From Microcebus murinus (taxonomy: Eukaryota > Chordata > Mammalia > Primates > Cheirogaleidae): 64,000 nucleotides of DNA. The translations under genes were made by a program, and so were the position numbers. The stretch lies in assembly GCF_040939455.1 (NCBI RefSeq), contig NC_134112.1, positions 18,502,501-18,566,500 of the forward strand. Direction: 5' to 3'. This document shows, piece after piece, positions 50,021 to 60,556 of the stretch (the stretch's first letter is position 1; the number at the start of each line of letters is the position of its first letter). The notes below the pieces were generated by a model. The model was given only the letters and a program-made list of their open reading frames with translations, had not been told where the DNA came from and did no database searches.

Positions 50021-50971
50021 TACTCTGTATTCCTCAGTGGATCATTTTAGTAGGGAGAGACAGATGATGATCAAGTAAACCACAAATGAGAATTTTGTTT
50101 TCTGTGAGAAGACAAAACAGGGATGGTGGGTAGGAGTGACCCAGGAGAGGACACTGAATGTTGGAGAGTCAAGGGCTCTCTGATGGTCTAGGGAGTAAAT
50201 GGTCTAGTGTGACAGAGCATGGCAGTTAAGAGGGAGCATGGTTGAAGATAAGTTTCAGGGCTGAGAAGTGGGGCTGGCATAGAAAGACCATGAGTGTCAG
50301 GAGTTGAGAGTTTAATTGCAAAGGGAACCCATGACAGAGTTTTAAATAAGGGAGTAGCATGGCTAGCTTCCCATTGGCGAGATTGCCCTCACTGCAGTGA
50401 TGAGGATGGATGGTCGGGGCAGGAGTGAGATGTGGGGAGGATATGTCAGCCTCTGAGCATGTGTCCTTCCCTTCTCGACAAGTTAGAGTTGTCAAGCAAA
50501 GCTAAAGATGGAAATCTGTGTCTATTTGTATATTCCACAGCTGGTGCTGAAACAAATCTCTTATATGGCTTCCCCAACCCTAAATTGTCTCTTTAGCAAC
50601 TGCAGTTTATGGGGGCACTGAGGGATCACAGGGCCGGGAAGCAGACATATGGGATATGAAGGCTTCAGAGTGCATATCCACTCCCTGTGTTGACGACTTA
50701 TCACCAGTGAGGGATCTGGTATACCACAGGGAGCTTTTAGTTGGCCTAATAAATACCCATGTAGTCAAATATTCAGGATATAATGCAACATTGTCATTTT
50801 CAATAAACTTGCTTAAACTATTTTAGTAATAGTTTTGTATATAACTTTTAGTTATTTTGATTTACATATATGTATCCTGAGGGAATATTATAGAAATTGT
50901 AAAATTAGCATTTGTAAGATAAAAATGCAAATAATGATTCAATAGCAGTATTTTTTGTTTGTTTGTTTCAG
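50021..50971. other. Intron before the microexon; weak L2-like piece
   Basis: 50040-50490 (AGGGAGAGACAGATGATGAT, AGGAGAGGACACTGAATG, GAGCATGGCAGTTAAGAGG) looks like an old L2-class fragment. The rest, up to the GTTTGTTTCAG acceptor, is plain intron. Confidence 0.4.
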
Positions 50972-50996
50972 AAAACACCAGTTTGATCATGGAGAG
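50972..50996 (+). CDS. DPY19L1: DPY19L1 25-nt microexon (10th in window)
   Basis: The acceptor is GTTTGTTTCAG and the donor GAGAG|GTAAAG. The 25 nt supply the last base of a split arginine codon and then KHQFDHGE in phase 0. It lies between introns of 4.7 kb and 0.7 kb. Without it the 50-nt exon before it would join out of frame with the 120-nt exon after it, so its inclusion is needed for the full protein. It was found by phase logic and similarity to the recalled family sequence. Confidence 0.88.
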
Positions 50997-51721
50997 GTAA
51001 AGACATCATTACTAAAATTTCACTTATCTATTTGGACTTTTCTTTCTAGTTCCAATTTCTAAGTTTATTGGCAATTGTCATTAATCATCTTCAGAATAGC
51101 CAGTATGGTATGTGCTTTTATGAGAATGCTACATACAGACGCACTGGCCATTCGTGTGTTAAGACAATTAACTGGGAAGTTTGTTTGGTCTGATGCTGAC
51201 AATCCTTACAGTAACAGCAGTTGATTTCTGGAGCCCATTTAGACACATATGTGAGATGTCTTGCATGATTGGAAATCAGTTTCCTTTCTGCTCACCTTCC
51301 CCCGTGGCTTAGGACGTGTGACTGGTTGCTGCTCCCATCTCCTAGTGATCCAGCCTAGTTTTAAGGGCAGTTCCAAGATGGAGTTCTAGGATCTTGAGGC
51401 AACCATCATTTCTTTTACCACTTTCCTTCATTGGTCTGATGGTAGCACCAAAGTAGATTCAGAAACGTGGGCTTTATTAACCATGGGCTTGACTTTGAGA
51501 ATTACAGAAACATTTAACTTAGTGACTTTATAATTTTAGTCTTCTTCTAGAATGGAGCAGTTTGAAAGAGAATTTTAAGAACTACTCTAGAAATTTCAGA
51601 ACATAAAGTAATACTTTGACTTATTACTAAGAAAAAAGTATTCTTTTCCGTATATTCACCAGCATAATAGTATATTCTTCACAAATAGTATAAGTAAAAA
51701 ATATTTTCTTCTTTCTTTCAG
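50997..51721. other. Intron between microexon and 11th exon
   Basis: 725 nt with no recognised repeat; it ends in a TTCTTTCTTTCAG acceptor. Confidence 0.55.
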
Positions 51722-51841
51722 CTGGTTTATCATGCACTGCAACTGTTAGCATATACAGTCCTTGGTATTTTAATTATGAGACTAAAACTCTTCCTGACAC
51801 CACACATGTGTGTTATGGCTTCCTTGATCTGCTCAAGACAG
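51722..51841 (+). CDS. DPY19L1: DPY19L1 coding exon (11th in window)
   Basis: The acceptor is TTCTTTCAG and the donor CAG|GTAACA. The 120-nt exon (40 codons, phase 0 to 0) starts LVYHALQLLAYTVLGILIMR and ends LFLTPHMCVMASLICSRQ. It holds one membrane span and a highly conserved LTPHMCVMASLICSRQ block shared by the Dpy-19 family. Confidence 0.96.
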
Positions 51842-52905
51842 GTAACACGGTTGTTACATTGGAGTTATAGCTACTATGATGATTTTACTCCAGTCTTTGT
51901 TACTGAGTAGCCCTAAAATAATACTGAATTACCCAATGGTTATAAAGTCATTATACTTAAAATTCTTGGTTTTGTACTAATCTTTCCTAAAAGGTAAGGG
52001 CCAAAGCTAATCATTGTGTATCTTTCTGACTTGTAAAATAGTCCTTGGTGTACAACAAGGACTAAATCAGTGCAGGCTGATTTCATGAGTGATTACTACG
52101 GATGCTGATAGAAAGCAAAGTTTAATTGTAGGAATAGCTTTTTGTTGTTCTTTTGACATTCATATCACAAAAAATTCTAATAATTGATTTTAAGTTATAG
52201 GTTATACTTTCAAACTTATAACTTAAGTTATAAGTTATACTTTCAAATTATATGTTCTTTTTTAGTATCAAGCTTAACTTTGTTTCATTTATTTGGTATA
52301 CCTTTGTGTATACATCCCTGACTTTTGGTTTTTAAAATTTACTTTAAGCCTTCCTTGATTATTTGCTGCTTATTTTTCCTGGAACACTGCCTCCTTGCTC
52401 TGTATTCACAGATTATGCTTCCCCATGGTGTCACCTTTTCGTCATCCAGCCAACGTGAAACATAGTTGTACCTCTATTAACTAGGAGACACTTACTAAGC
52501 CCCCACTCTGTGCTCTAGGGATGGGGTAGATTGGTGGATGGAAAAATCAAAAACCCAAAGTGTATGTGTGCCCTCAAGACGCTTGAAATGTGGTTCTACA
52601 GACATGTAGAGAAATAATATTAAGGAGAGAACAACAGGGAAGGGCAAAGCATTATTACTGAGTATGAACTATTTGCATATTGAAAAAAATTAGCCAGTCT
52701 CAAGGTTCCCAATCAGAATGTTGGTAGTATGTTAGAGAGGCACTACTAAGCCTTTTATCTTAAATCTCCTTCCTCAGGGTGACTGATGATATAAAGCCTC
52801 ACCCGGGGCTGGCTTCACAGGTGTGGGGCCTCTGCTGTGCCACAGGGCATTGCACTCAAAAGGACCCTGCACTTTGATTAATGCTTGCCCTTGCTGTTTT
52901 GAACT
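51842..52905. other. Intron; local duplication and L2-like piece
   Basis: 52190-52247 holds a 25-bp direct repeat with a 22-bp palindrome at the join. 52470-52640 (GAGACACTTACTAAGCCCCC, GCCCTCAAGACGCTTGAAAT) looks L2-like. 52800-52905 and 53093-53150 seem to be the two halves of one unnamed old repeat split by the retrocopy. Confidence 0.5.
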
Positions 52906-52919
52906 TCTTAATAACTTTT

Positions 52920-53078
52920 TTTTCCAGAGTGGATGCATTTATTTTCATATGCAAATATATCACCCTTCAACAAATATACAATAGTTATAAGATCTGAAAA
53001 TTAAGTCTCCCAGAGAGAACTGCAATCTCTGGATTCATGTGCTTTAATCCTTCCATGCAGAGCCTCCGAACATAAGAC
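52920..53078 (-). pseudogene. Retrocopied 3' end of an unidentified transcript
   Basis: The 159-bp insert is flanked by a perfect 14-bp direct repeat TCTTAATAACTTTT (52906-52919, 53079-53092). On the minus strand it ends GAAAATAAATGCATCC ... CTCTGG followed by an A run, so a poly(A) signal sits about 15 nt before a poly(A) tail. This is the signature of an L1-driven, 5'-truncated mRNA 3' UTR copy. It matches no SINE or LINE tail I know; the parent gene is not identified. Confidence 0.7.
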
Positions 53079-53092
53079 TCTTAATAACTTTT

Positions 53093-53395
53093 GAACAAGG
53101 GACCCCACATTTTCATTTTGCACTTGGCCTTGTAAGTTGTTTAGTTGGTAGTGGCTTTACCTGAATCTGGGAGTAGAGAAAGCAGGTTGAGAGAGAAGCT
53201 TTTTAAAGGCATGATTCATCTATATAAGGCTGATGGTAGAATTCTTTTGATTCCAAGGATCATTATTTTTGGAACTTATCCTTTGGATAATTAGTCCTTT
53301 GTCTGAGAGGCTAGATTCTTCTCTGGGAAAATTTTTTCTTATTGGGTATACACTGCTTTGTACTAACGATTATCAATGTATCAATTTGGTTACAG
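53093..53395. other. Intron before 12th exon
   Basis: It starts with the right half of an unnamed repeat (GAACAAGGGACCCCACATTT), then plain intron up to the GGTTACAG acceptor. Confidence 0.45.
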
Positions 53396-53570
53396 CTATT
53401 TGGATGGCTCTTTTGCAAAGTACATCCTGGTGCTGTTGTTTTTGCTATATTAGCAGCAATGTCAATACAAGGTTCAGCAAATCTACAAACCCAGTGGAAT
53501 ATTGTAGGAGAGTTCAGCAATTTGCCACAAGAAGAACTTATAGAATGGATCAAATACAGTACTAAACCAG
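53396..53570 (+). CDS. DPY19L1: DPY19L1 coding exon (12th in window)
   Basis: The acceptor is GGTTACAG and the donor CCAG|GTAAAA. At 175 nt this is the longest internal exon here: 58 codons plus the G of a split aspartate codon. It starts LFGWLFCKVHPGAVVFAILA, passes through a hydrophobic stretch (VVFAILAAMSI), and ends with EFSNLPQEELIEWIKYSTKP. That end leads into the soluble C-terminal domain, taken from family knowledge to be lumenal. Confidence 0.96.
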
Positions 53571-54309
53571 GTAAAACAAAACAAAACAAAGTCATTATTT
53601 ACCTAGTATTTTCCCCACAATTTTATATATCACTGCAAAATCTTAAACCCAAGTTACTTCCAATGATCTTACTCTTTCGAAGCAATGCTGTCTCTAGAAT
53701 ATCCAAAAAAATAAATAAAAAGAAGATATCAATCCTACTTAAATAGTTTATAGGGTAATTGTTATACATATTTTCTTAGTGATTCTATTTTTGATAAATT
53801 TTAATTCAAAATTTATCCTAAGTTATTAATGCCACATTTAAAAATAATTTTATGCTTATTTTCTTAAGGAATTTTTAATATTATTCCTTCTTGCAGTTAA
53901 CTCATAGAATGTGATATTTTATTCCTGTATAGAAGGAAAGACTTTGTTGTCATCTGAGTCTTCCAGAATTCCTTGGTGATATATAAAAAGCTTTTCTAGT
54001 CAGTTTGATACTTTTTTCTGAGAATCAGGAAAGATTTCTGAGATATTAAAAGAAGAAGAAAGAAAAAAGTCCTCAGTGATGAGATGATGAAGCTCAGTTC
54101 TCCAAGGAAAGAGTCTGCTAGCCCATTTACTGACTACCACTTCATCAGCCATCCATCCTACTTCATTCTGGTTCTGCCATTGAATCACGAAGTCATGAGC
54201 CTCACTGGGCCCCTTCCCTGTCTACTGTGACATACCTGAGTTTAACTAAGAAGGAGACCTTTCTCATATTCACCATATGTCTTCCTAAGACCTTCTTCTT
54301 GCCTTCCAG
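53571..54309. other. Intron between 12th and 13th exons
   Basis: No repeat recognised; it starts with a short (AAAAC)n run at 53574-53588. The minus-strand open frame at 54000-54188 has no features. Confidence 0.5.
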
Positions 54310-54409
54310 ATGCAGTGTTTGCCGGTGCCATGCCCACGATGGCAAGTGTTAAGCTCTCTGCGCTTCGGCCTGTAGTGAATCATCCACATTATGAAGATGC
54401 AGGCTTGAG
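54310..54409 (+). CDS. DPY19L1: DPY19L1 coding exon (13th in window)
   Basis: The acceptor is GCCTTCCAG and the donor TTGAG|GTCAGT. The 100-nt exon begins by completing the aspartate codon and encodes [20 protein letters not shown] and then [12 protein letters not shown], ending in AG of a split arginine. [13 protein letters not shown] and [11 protein letters not shown] are core motifs of the family's C-terminal domain. Confidence 0.96.
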
Positions 54410-55597
54410 GTCAGTACACAATTTTACATGTCCAAAATAAATTTTCTGTACAGTGAGTGAGGAAACCAGCAAAATAACAAGGCGTGCCTCAAAAAGGCTA
54501 TGATGTCTTGGGATTTATAGAGTCAAGGAAGAAGGAGGCTGAAATGAGACTGCTAAGCTAGAAACAAAACTGTTAAGACTGCACAGAACCGTAAAACTAT
54601 TAATACAACCTTTGGGGCTATCTTCTCTACCAGGCAGACAAAAGAAATCATACTATATCAATTTCCATACTATATCATACAGGTTGACAGGGCCCCAGAA
54701 TTTCCAGATCTTTGTTAGTCACCATCCTAAGTTCCCCTGAAGATTCATTAGCTTATAGTGTTTAAGGTTCTTCTGTAGGCGGTTTTTCTTGAATTCTAAG
54801 GAGTCATTTGAAATAGAATCCCATTCACACAGGGTTTTATTCTGGTTTTCACCAATGTAGCCTGCTAAAATGATCTGGAGTGTTTTTTGTTTTGGGGGTT
54901 TTTTTGAGGCACTCTATTTTTTCATAATTTAGAGCTTTGTGTTCTCTTAGAAATAAAAATAAATTTAATTTTCATGCAATTTCTAGGGTAGGTGAAGCTA
55001 TTCATTTCCTAAGTGATTAGGTGAATCCTATTAGTATATTCTTTTGCATAACAGTGGGGATATACATTTTATAAACAAAAAGCTTTTTCATTAAAAAATC
55101 AATTTCACAAGCTAATTTCTAGAGTACTTATGTTGAATATGTTTAGTTTTTCTAAAATCTTTAATAGAAATAAAACAGAGGACTATTTAATGTGAATTAT
55201 TGTTGTTGAAGTTGGGATGGTTATGGCTTCAGAGTCATCCTGTAGTTGTGTTCATGGTGGTTCATCCCTGTTCACACACACCGGGCACCTGACTCTTACA
55301 TGTGATAGAGTGGTGAAGAATTTAAAAACAAAAACAAATGAACAATCGAAAATAAGACTAAGTTTGGAAATATATGGATGTATTGACACTCTACCTCTTC
55401 TCTCAGGACTATATGCTACTTATGCCTTCTGCTTTTGACCTCACAAATGCCCCTTAGTAATCCCTGTGAGGAATTTTCTTTTGACCTCATTCTTCCATAT
55501 AGTCTTTCTTCTAGTCCCATTCAGTGCTTTCTTCCAAATATGTTGATTATATCCTTTTAATCTTGAAAATTTTCTGCCCAATTATTTTTCTTTGAAG
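54410..55597. other. Intron between 13th and 14th exons
   Basis: No repeat or RNA gene recognised. Confidence 0.5.
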
Positions 55598-55723
55598 AGC
55601 CAGAACAAAAATAGTATACTCAATGTATAGTCGAAAAGCAGCTGAAGAAGTGAAGCAAGAATTAATAAAATTAAAAGTGAATTATTACATTCTAGAAGAG
55701 TCATGGTGTATAAGAAGATCCAA
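55598..55723 (+). CDS. DPY19L1: DPY19L1 coding exon (14th in window)
   Basis: The acceptor is CTTTGAAG and the donor CCAA|GTGAGT. The 126-nt exon encodes ARTKIVYSMYSRKAAEEVKQ, ELIKLKVNYYILEESWC and IRRS, then AA of a split lysine codon. The charged helix-like stretch is typical of the soluble C-terminal domain. A 6-kb intron separates it from the last exon. Confidence 0.96.
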
Positions 55724-56949
55724 GTGAGTATTCAACATAGTTTATATTTTATAATCATAAGACATGAAAAGTTAATCCATGCTCATGGCAAGTACTTTGT
55801 TGATGGTATGTGTGAGTTAGAGATACACATACACACACGCGTGCACATACACAACATTTTGCAAAGTATGAGTAGAAAAAACTTTTTAGGTAATTACTTG
55901 GAGTTTTTTTCTTGTCTTGTTACAAGCATGTTTGTTTTCTAATGATTTGCATTTGTGTACCACTAAAGAGATGATATTGACACTGATTGATAATCTCCCA
56001 AATTGTCCATATTTGCCTGTGATGTTTTAAAAAAACTTTTATTTAAAGTTGAGTGTGTTTTATTTCAGAAGACTTCCTGAGTCTGAAACCAAATAATGGG
56101 GAGTCTCATTGTAGTGAAGCCCAGCACGAATTGTCCATCCCAAGTCTCTGCCCCACACCATGTCCTGCGGGTGGATGGGCACCCTGTCATCATTGACTTA
56201 GAATGAAACTTTTCTTTCTTGGTGTTTTCACATCTTATTTGAACGGGAAAATAATTAACTTTACTGTGACATACATTTTCTTAGATTTTTAGTTTTAGAA
56301 ATTTCTGTTTCCACAGAGAAATTCACTAAACAGAGTGTTAGTAAGATCTTGAAAGCAAGTGTGAATCTAAAGTTAACTATCTAGAAATGCTGTGCCTAGG
56401 TGACCAGACAGCAAATGCGAGTAGCCTACTATTAGTACCAAAGCATTCCCTCCATGAAGAGCATAGCACATGGGCAGTTCCAGAAATCAAGGGTATTTTA
56501 CAGAATACTATTATTTTTAAAATTCTCTCCTTAACAGAAGCCTTCAGAAGATTGCTATATCTGTGGCTTGCTCATACGTGTCCACCATGTATTTCAATGG
56601 TACACAAGGGTGTTAAGACAAAATTGTAAAACACTGACTCATGAGTGAAAATAGTTCTGTGACATAGTATCTACACAGCATTGCCCACAAAGGAACTAAA
56701 ATAATTGTTGGTTGTTGAATGATTTTCTTATGAATATGTGCCAAGTGACTTGAATTCAATCGGTATTTATAGAAAATGTTATATTCTCATAATTTAGAAA
56801 ATGCTTTAAGTATTTGTGAACATATGAATATATATGAAATCCACATACTCACTTTGAACTGTTATATAAATTTAGGACAAAAAAGTTACAGGCATTTCTC
56901 ATAAAAATTTCATGAGGACATTATAGTAAATGAATGATGAGCTGACATT
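55724..56949. other. Start of last intron, nothing recognised
   Basis: Unannotated intron. 55826-55855 is a short degenerate (CA)n patch. Confidence 0.5.
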
Positions 56950-57990
56950 TGCAGGAAAAATGTAGTTTCTTGGCAGAGCTTTCTACCAGAATTGGGACCC
57001 TCTTTATTTCCTTGGGCTTTGCTCTCTCAAGACTGTTAGGGCAGCCTTGAATCTCCCAATTTTCTAATAACAGCTAAAGATTAATTCTGAACTCTCCCTA
57101 CTCTTTGCTGTCTCTCTCCCAAAATAGCAGGCAACCTGCTTGGACTCCGTTTTCACAAACCTCTAAAAGAGCCCAGGAAAGAAATGGGGATCTTTTCTCT
57201 TTACATTTCCCTAGCTCACAGCTTTTAGAATTTGTTTTATAGCCTCTAGGTGTTCCTGAAAAGTTCCCAGATAGACTGCAGGGGGGTAAACTCCAGGCCT
57301 TTGTTTCCTGCCCAAAACCGAATCTCAGGGCCAAAGATCACATCCCTTGCAATAGGCCTGACTGCATTTCAAAGATGACCAAATCTCCAGAACAGAAAAA
57401 CACTGAAAGACAGTGACACTGCTTCCTAATTGTTTTGATTTTTCCTATACCTTACCCTTCCTTTTCTTACATGTATATAATAAAAAGGGTAGAATGTTAG
57501 GTTTGTTCCAGGTGGGAACCCAAAAAGTATGTATAGGACAGAATGTTTAATACAAAACATAGGCTTGTAAAACAATAGCTGCACGAGTCTGGAGAGTTCA
57601 GAGGTTGTAAATCTGATAGCTACAGGCAGCATCCCCCCACCCCCAGAGATGGAGGGAAGGATTGAAGTCCTTCCCTCCATCTCTCTCCTGATAAGGACAC
57701 CAGAGCTGAAGGATGGATGTTACTGGGTCCGGGATCCTAAGAGCTGGTTGTTTGAAAAAGAATTTATTACAAGTGGCTGTTCTGGCCCACTTCTCCGGAG
57801 AAACTCTCTATAAAACCCAATGCTCTCCCCTTTTCTCTTGTGGATGCTTTTTCGCTTCCACCCATCTGCTCCCAGATGCTCAAAATAAACAGCATTTTGC
57901 TACACATGCTACACATGAGGCTTCCTGTGTCTGTCTCTCTCGGCTCCAGACCTAACACAGACACCTGTATGTTACTGGAACATAAAAATA
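56950..57990 (+). repeat. Copy 1 of an unassigned repeat, split by an LTR
   Basis: 56965-57033 (GTAGTTTCTTGGCAGAGC, TTTCTACCAGAATTGGGACC) and 57960-57990 (ACACCTGTATGTTACTGGAA) align in order with the uninterrupted copy at 58664-58790. The intervening DNA is the LTR. Confidence 0.75.
57034..57957 (+). mobile_element. Solo LTR, ERV1-like
   Basis: It begins TGTTAGG and ends CCTAACA, perfect 7-bp inverted ends. A TATAAAA box at 57809 and an AATAAA at 57884 have the spacing expected of an LTR promoter and R region, followed by a pyrimidine-rich U5. AGAC lies just before the left end and one base after the right end, a likely 4-bp target duplication. A second TGTTAGG occurs at 57495, so a shorter nested LTR (57495-57957) is an alternative. 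No viral coding sequence is present. Confidence 0.75.
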
Positions 57991-58576
57991 ATTTTAATAA
58001 CCTTTTTTGTCCAAGCTGAAAACGAACCTTGATTCAAGATTCTTCGTTTTTTTCTATATCTTTGCATGGTGTTTTGAAGATGAAAATTGCAGAGGCTTTG
58101 TTTTGTACATTATTGGTAGAGCTCCTTGCATTTGCATAACTGTAGTAGTCTCATGTTCTGATAGAGCACTGTTATATGTACTCAAGATGGGATATAAAGG
58201 CAAATTTAGAAGTATGTGGCAATAAATCTTGCACACTAAATAAAACCAGTGACCATTTAACTGACTCCAGATCACTTCCATTTAGAGCTCACTTCCCGGC
58301 ACTCAGGCTGAGAGTTAGAGTCCGGAGCAGGTGTGTGCTTGATTTCCCCATCTGGGCGTTGGCTTGCCATTGTTGTGTCTGTTGAAGCAGGAGTTGAGAG
58401 GGAGAAAGCTAAGAAAGTGACTCTTTCTCATCTGTTTTCCTCACTCGTTAATTAAAGCAACACTCTCCATCTACCCCAAGATTTAAGCCAGACTGACAAC
58501 AGCTGTTAGGAAACCTTGGACAGGTCCGTTCTGCTTCAGTCTTGACACAAAACAAAAGCTGTGCTTTCTGTTCTGA
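57991..58576. other. Last intron, nothing recognised
   Basis: No named repeat. It contains two polyadenylation-like AATAAA words near 58222 and 58239, with no gene to go with them. Confidence 0.4.
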
Positions 58577-58875
58577 CAAGGAAGCAAATAGAGAGCTCAG
58601 ATTGGAGAGGAAAGGAAGAGGGAGTAATATTTATCTAGTGTTTACATTTATAGTAGGAAAAACTGAGTTTCTTGACAGAGAGCTTTCTACCAGAATTGGG
58701 ATCGTCTCTGTTGCCTTGGCTTTCACTCTCCAATTCAGTAATGCCAGCTTGAAACACCTGTAGGTTACTAGAACATAAAAATATCTCACAACAGGGGAAG
58801 CAAATGGGGAACTAAGGAGAAGAAAGGGAAGAGGGACCAATATTTATCTAGTGCTTAATCTATGCCTGCCATATT
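58577..58875 (+). repeat. Copy 2 of the unassigned repeat, between two related blocks
   Basis: The core 58664-58790 carries CTTTCTACCAGAATTGGGAT, GTCTCTGTTGCCTTGGCTTT, CCAATTCAGTAATGCCAGCT and CACCTGTAGGTTACTAGAAC. It is bracketed by two similar blocks, 58577-58656 and 58794-58875, that share GAAGCAAAT, GGAAGAGGGA and AATATTTATCTAGTG. Confidence 0.8.
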
Positions 58876-59529
58876 GGTGAGCACTATATTTATATGACCT
58901 CAATTACAAGTGGTAATTGTGTGGCTTGATTATTCTTTAAATACTTGACACTCTGTGTTCAAATACAAGCTAAATATATTTGAATGCAAGTTCTAGATAA
59001 GTTTTTAATTACTTCTTCATTCTTCTCTGCTTTCCTTTATTAATTCTAATAATAGAGTTGACATAAAATTAAAATACATGCATTCAGAAGAAAACCATTC
59101 AGATTTTCACTAATGCTATTTGAAGATGTAGCTGGCTGTCCTGGAGAGACCTTTGGAACTCAGATAAGGACTAACGGGTATTGCACCAGGCAGACAGCTC
59201 ACAAAGGCAGCTCCTTGCCCTCTCTCTTTCCTAAAAGCTACTGAACTTAGGAAAACTGGGTAGTTTTCTACTTCCTGTGTCTCATTCTCCACTACCACTG
59301 GCCCTTGGTGTTGTAACAGTTCAGCCTTGATACGTGGGAGAAAATTAAAAGGTAGAAATCCCAAGCCTATCCATGTTATCATAGGTGGAATGTTGGTAGA
59401 AGGGTGTGCAAAAAGTGCACCTGAACCCTCTTCGTGGGAACACTCATTGGCAAAATCTTGCTAGGTGATAATTTGATGGAGTCAAAGTGAAAAATCGTGT
59501 GGTCCTTTGACAGAGGGAAGGACAGCTTA
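58876..59529. other. Last intron, nothing recognised
   Basis: The minus-strand open frame 59116-59382 has no family signature. Confidence 0.4.
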
Positions 59530-59965
59530 CAGAACAGACATAAGCACAGAAATGTTTACAGCAACATTGTTTTATAATGGCAAAATGGGAAATAATTAAA
59601 ATATCCATCTGTAAAGAATTAAATAATACATGAGTACTAGCAGCTATTAAAAAGAATAAAGTAGGTCTTTATGTACTGAGGTAGAAAAATGGCCACATTT
59701 TATTAAGAGTCTCAGAATAAATTTTTGTAAAAACAACCCAAGAGCATCCATGTCCATGTCTATATTTGTGTGTGTATGTGTCTGAACATGGATAAAACAG
59801 GTCTAGTAGGGTATATGCTGTATTGTTTATAGAAATCACCTCTGTGAAATGGCATTGGAGATGATAGTGACTTTCATTTTTTTTTTTACTTTGCTTAGAT
59901 CTGTATTTTGAAACTTTTATAATGACTGATTACTTTTAAATTAAAGATTTTATTTAAAAAGGGAA
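59530..59965 (+). mobile_element. L1ME 3' end, forward
   Basis: GAAATGTTTACAGCAACATT, GAAATAATTAAAATATCCAT, AAATAATACATGAGTACTAG, CTGTATTTTGAAACTTTTAT and a final A-rich tail are the ORF2 end and 3' UTR of an old L1ME. Confidence 0.65.
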
Positions 59966-60057
59966 AGCAACGTACATTCCTGCCACCGTGCTTGCCACGT
60001 GGTAGGGAGTATTGGGTGGGTGGGACTCCCACTAAGGATAAAGGGGACTTGCTGAAA

Positions 60058-60157
60058 ATGTTCTAGTAACCTACAGGTGCTTCAAGCTGCCATTACTGAA
60101 TTGGAGGCAACTGAATTGAAAGCCAAGGCAACAGAGAAGATCCCAATTCTGGTTTTT
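60058..60157 (-). repeat. Copy 3 of the unassigned repeat, inverted
   Basis: Reverse complement reads CCAGAATTGGGATCTTCTCT, GTTGCCTTGGCTTTCAATTC, CCAATTCAGTAATGGCAGCT and CACCTGTAGGTTACTAGAAC, nearly identical to 58688-58785, with a small internal duplication of the CAATTCAGT word. Confidence 0.85.
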
Positions 60158-60183
60158 CTCTCTTATTAAAAAAAAAAAAGTGT

Positions 60184-60556
60184 GGCCAGGCGTGGTGGCT
60201 CATGCCTATAATCCTAGTACTCTGGGAGGCCGAGGCAGGTGCATAGCTCAAGGTCAGGAGTTCAAAACCAACCTAAGCAAGAGCGAGACCCCATCTCTAC
60301 TAAAAAATAGAAACAAATTAATTGGACAACTAAAAATATATAGAAAAAATTAGCCAGGCATGGTGGTGCATGCCTGTAGTCCCAGCTACTCAGGAGGCTG
60401 AGGCAGAAGGATTGCTTGAGCCCAGGAGTTTGAGGTTGCTATGAGCTAGGCTGACACCACGGCACTCTAGCCTGGGCAACAGAGTGAGACTCTGTCTCAA
60501 AAAATAAATAAATAAATAAATACATACATACATAAATAAATAAATAAGTAAATAAA
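60184..60556 (+). mobile_element. Strepsirrhine Alu with (AAAT)n tail
   Basis: It starts GGCCAGGCGTGGTGGCTCAT; the middle AACAAATTAATTGGACAAC and right arm AGCTAGGCTGACACCACGGC are lemur-type. The tail has expanded into an AAAT/ACAT microsatellite (60500-60556). Confidence 0.95.

Noticed and set aside
53311..53595. Minus-strand 94-residue frame
   Set aside because: It is the antisense shadow of the DPY19L1 exon at 53396-53570.
57809..57889. Active alternative promoter for DPY19L1 from the LTR TATA box
   Set aside because: The LTR lies in the last intron, where only the final exon remains downstream; no sequence evidence of use.
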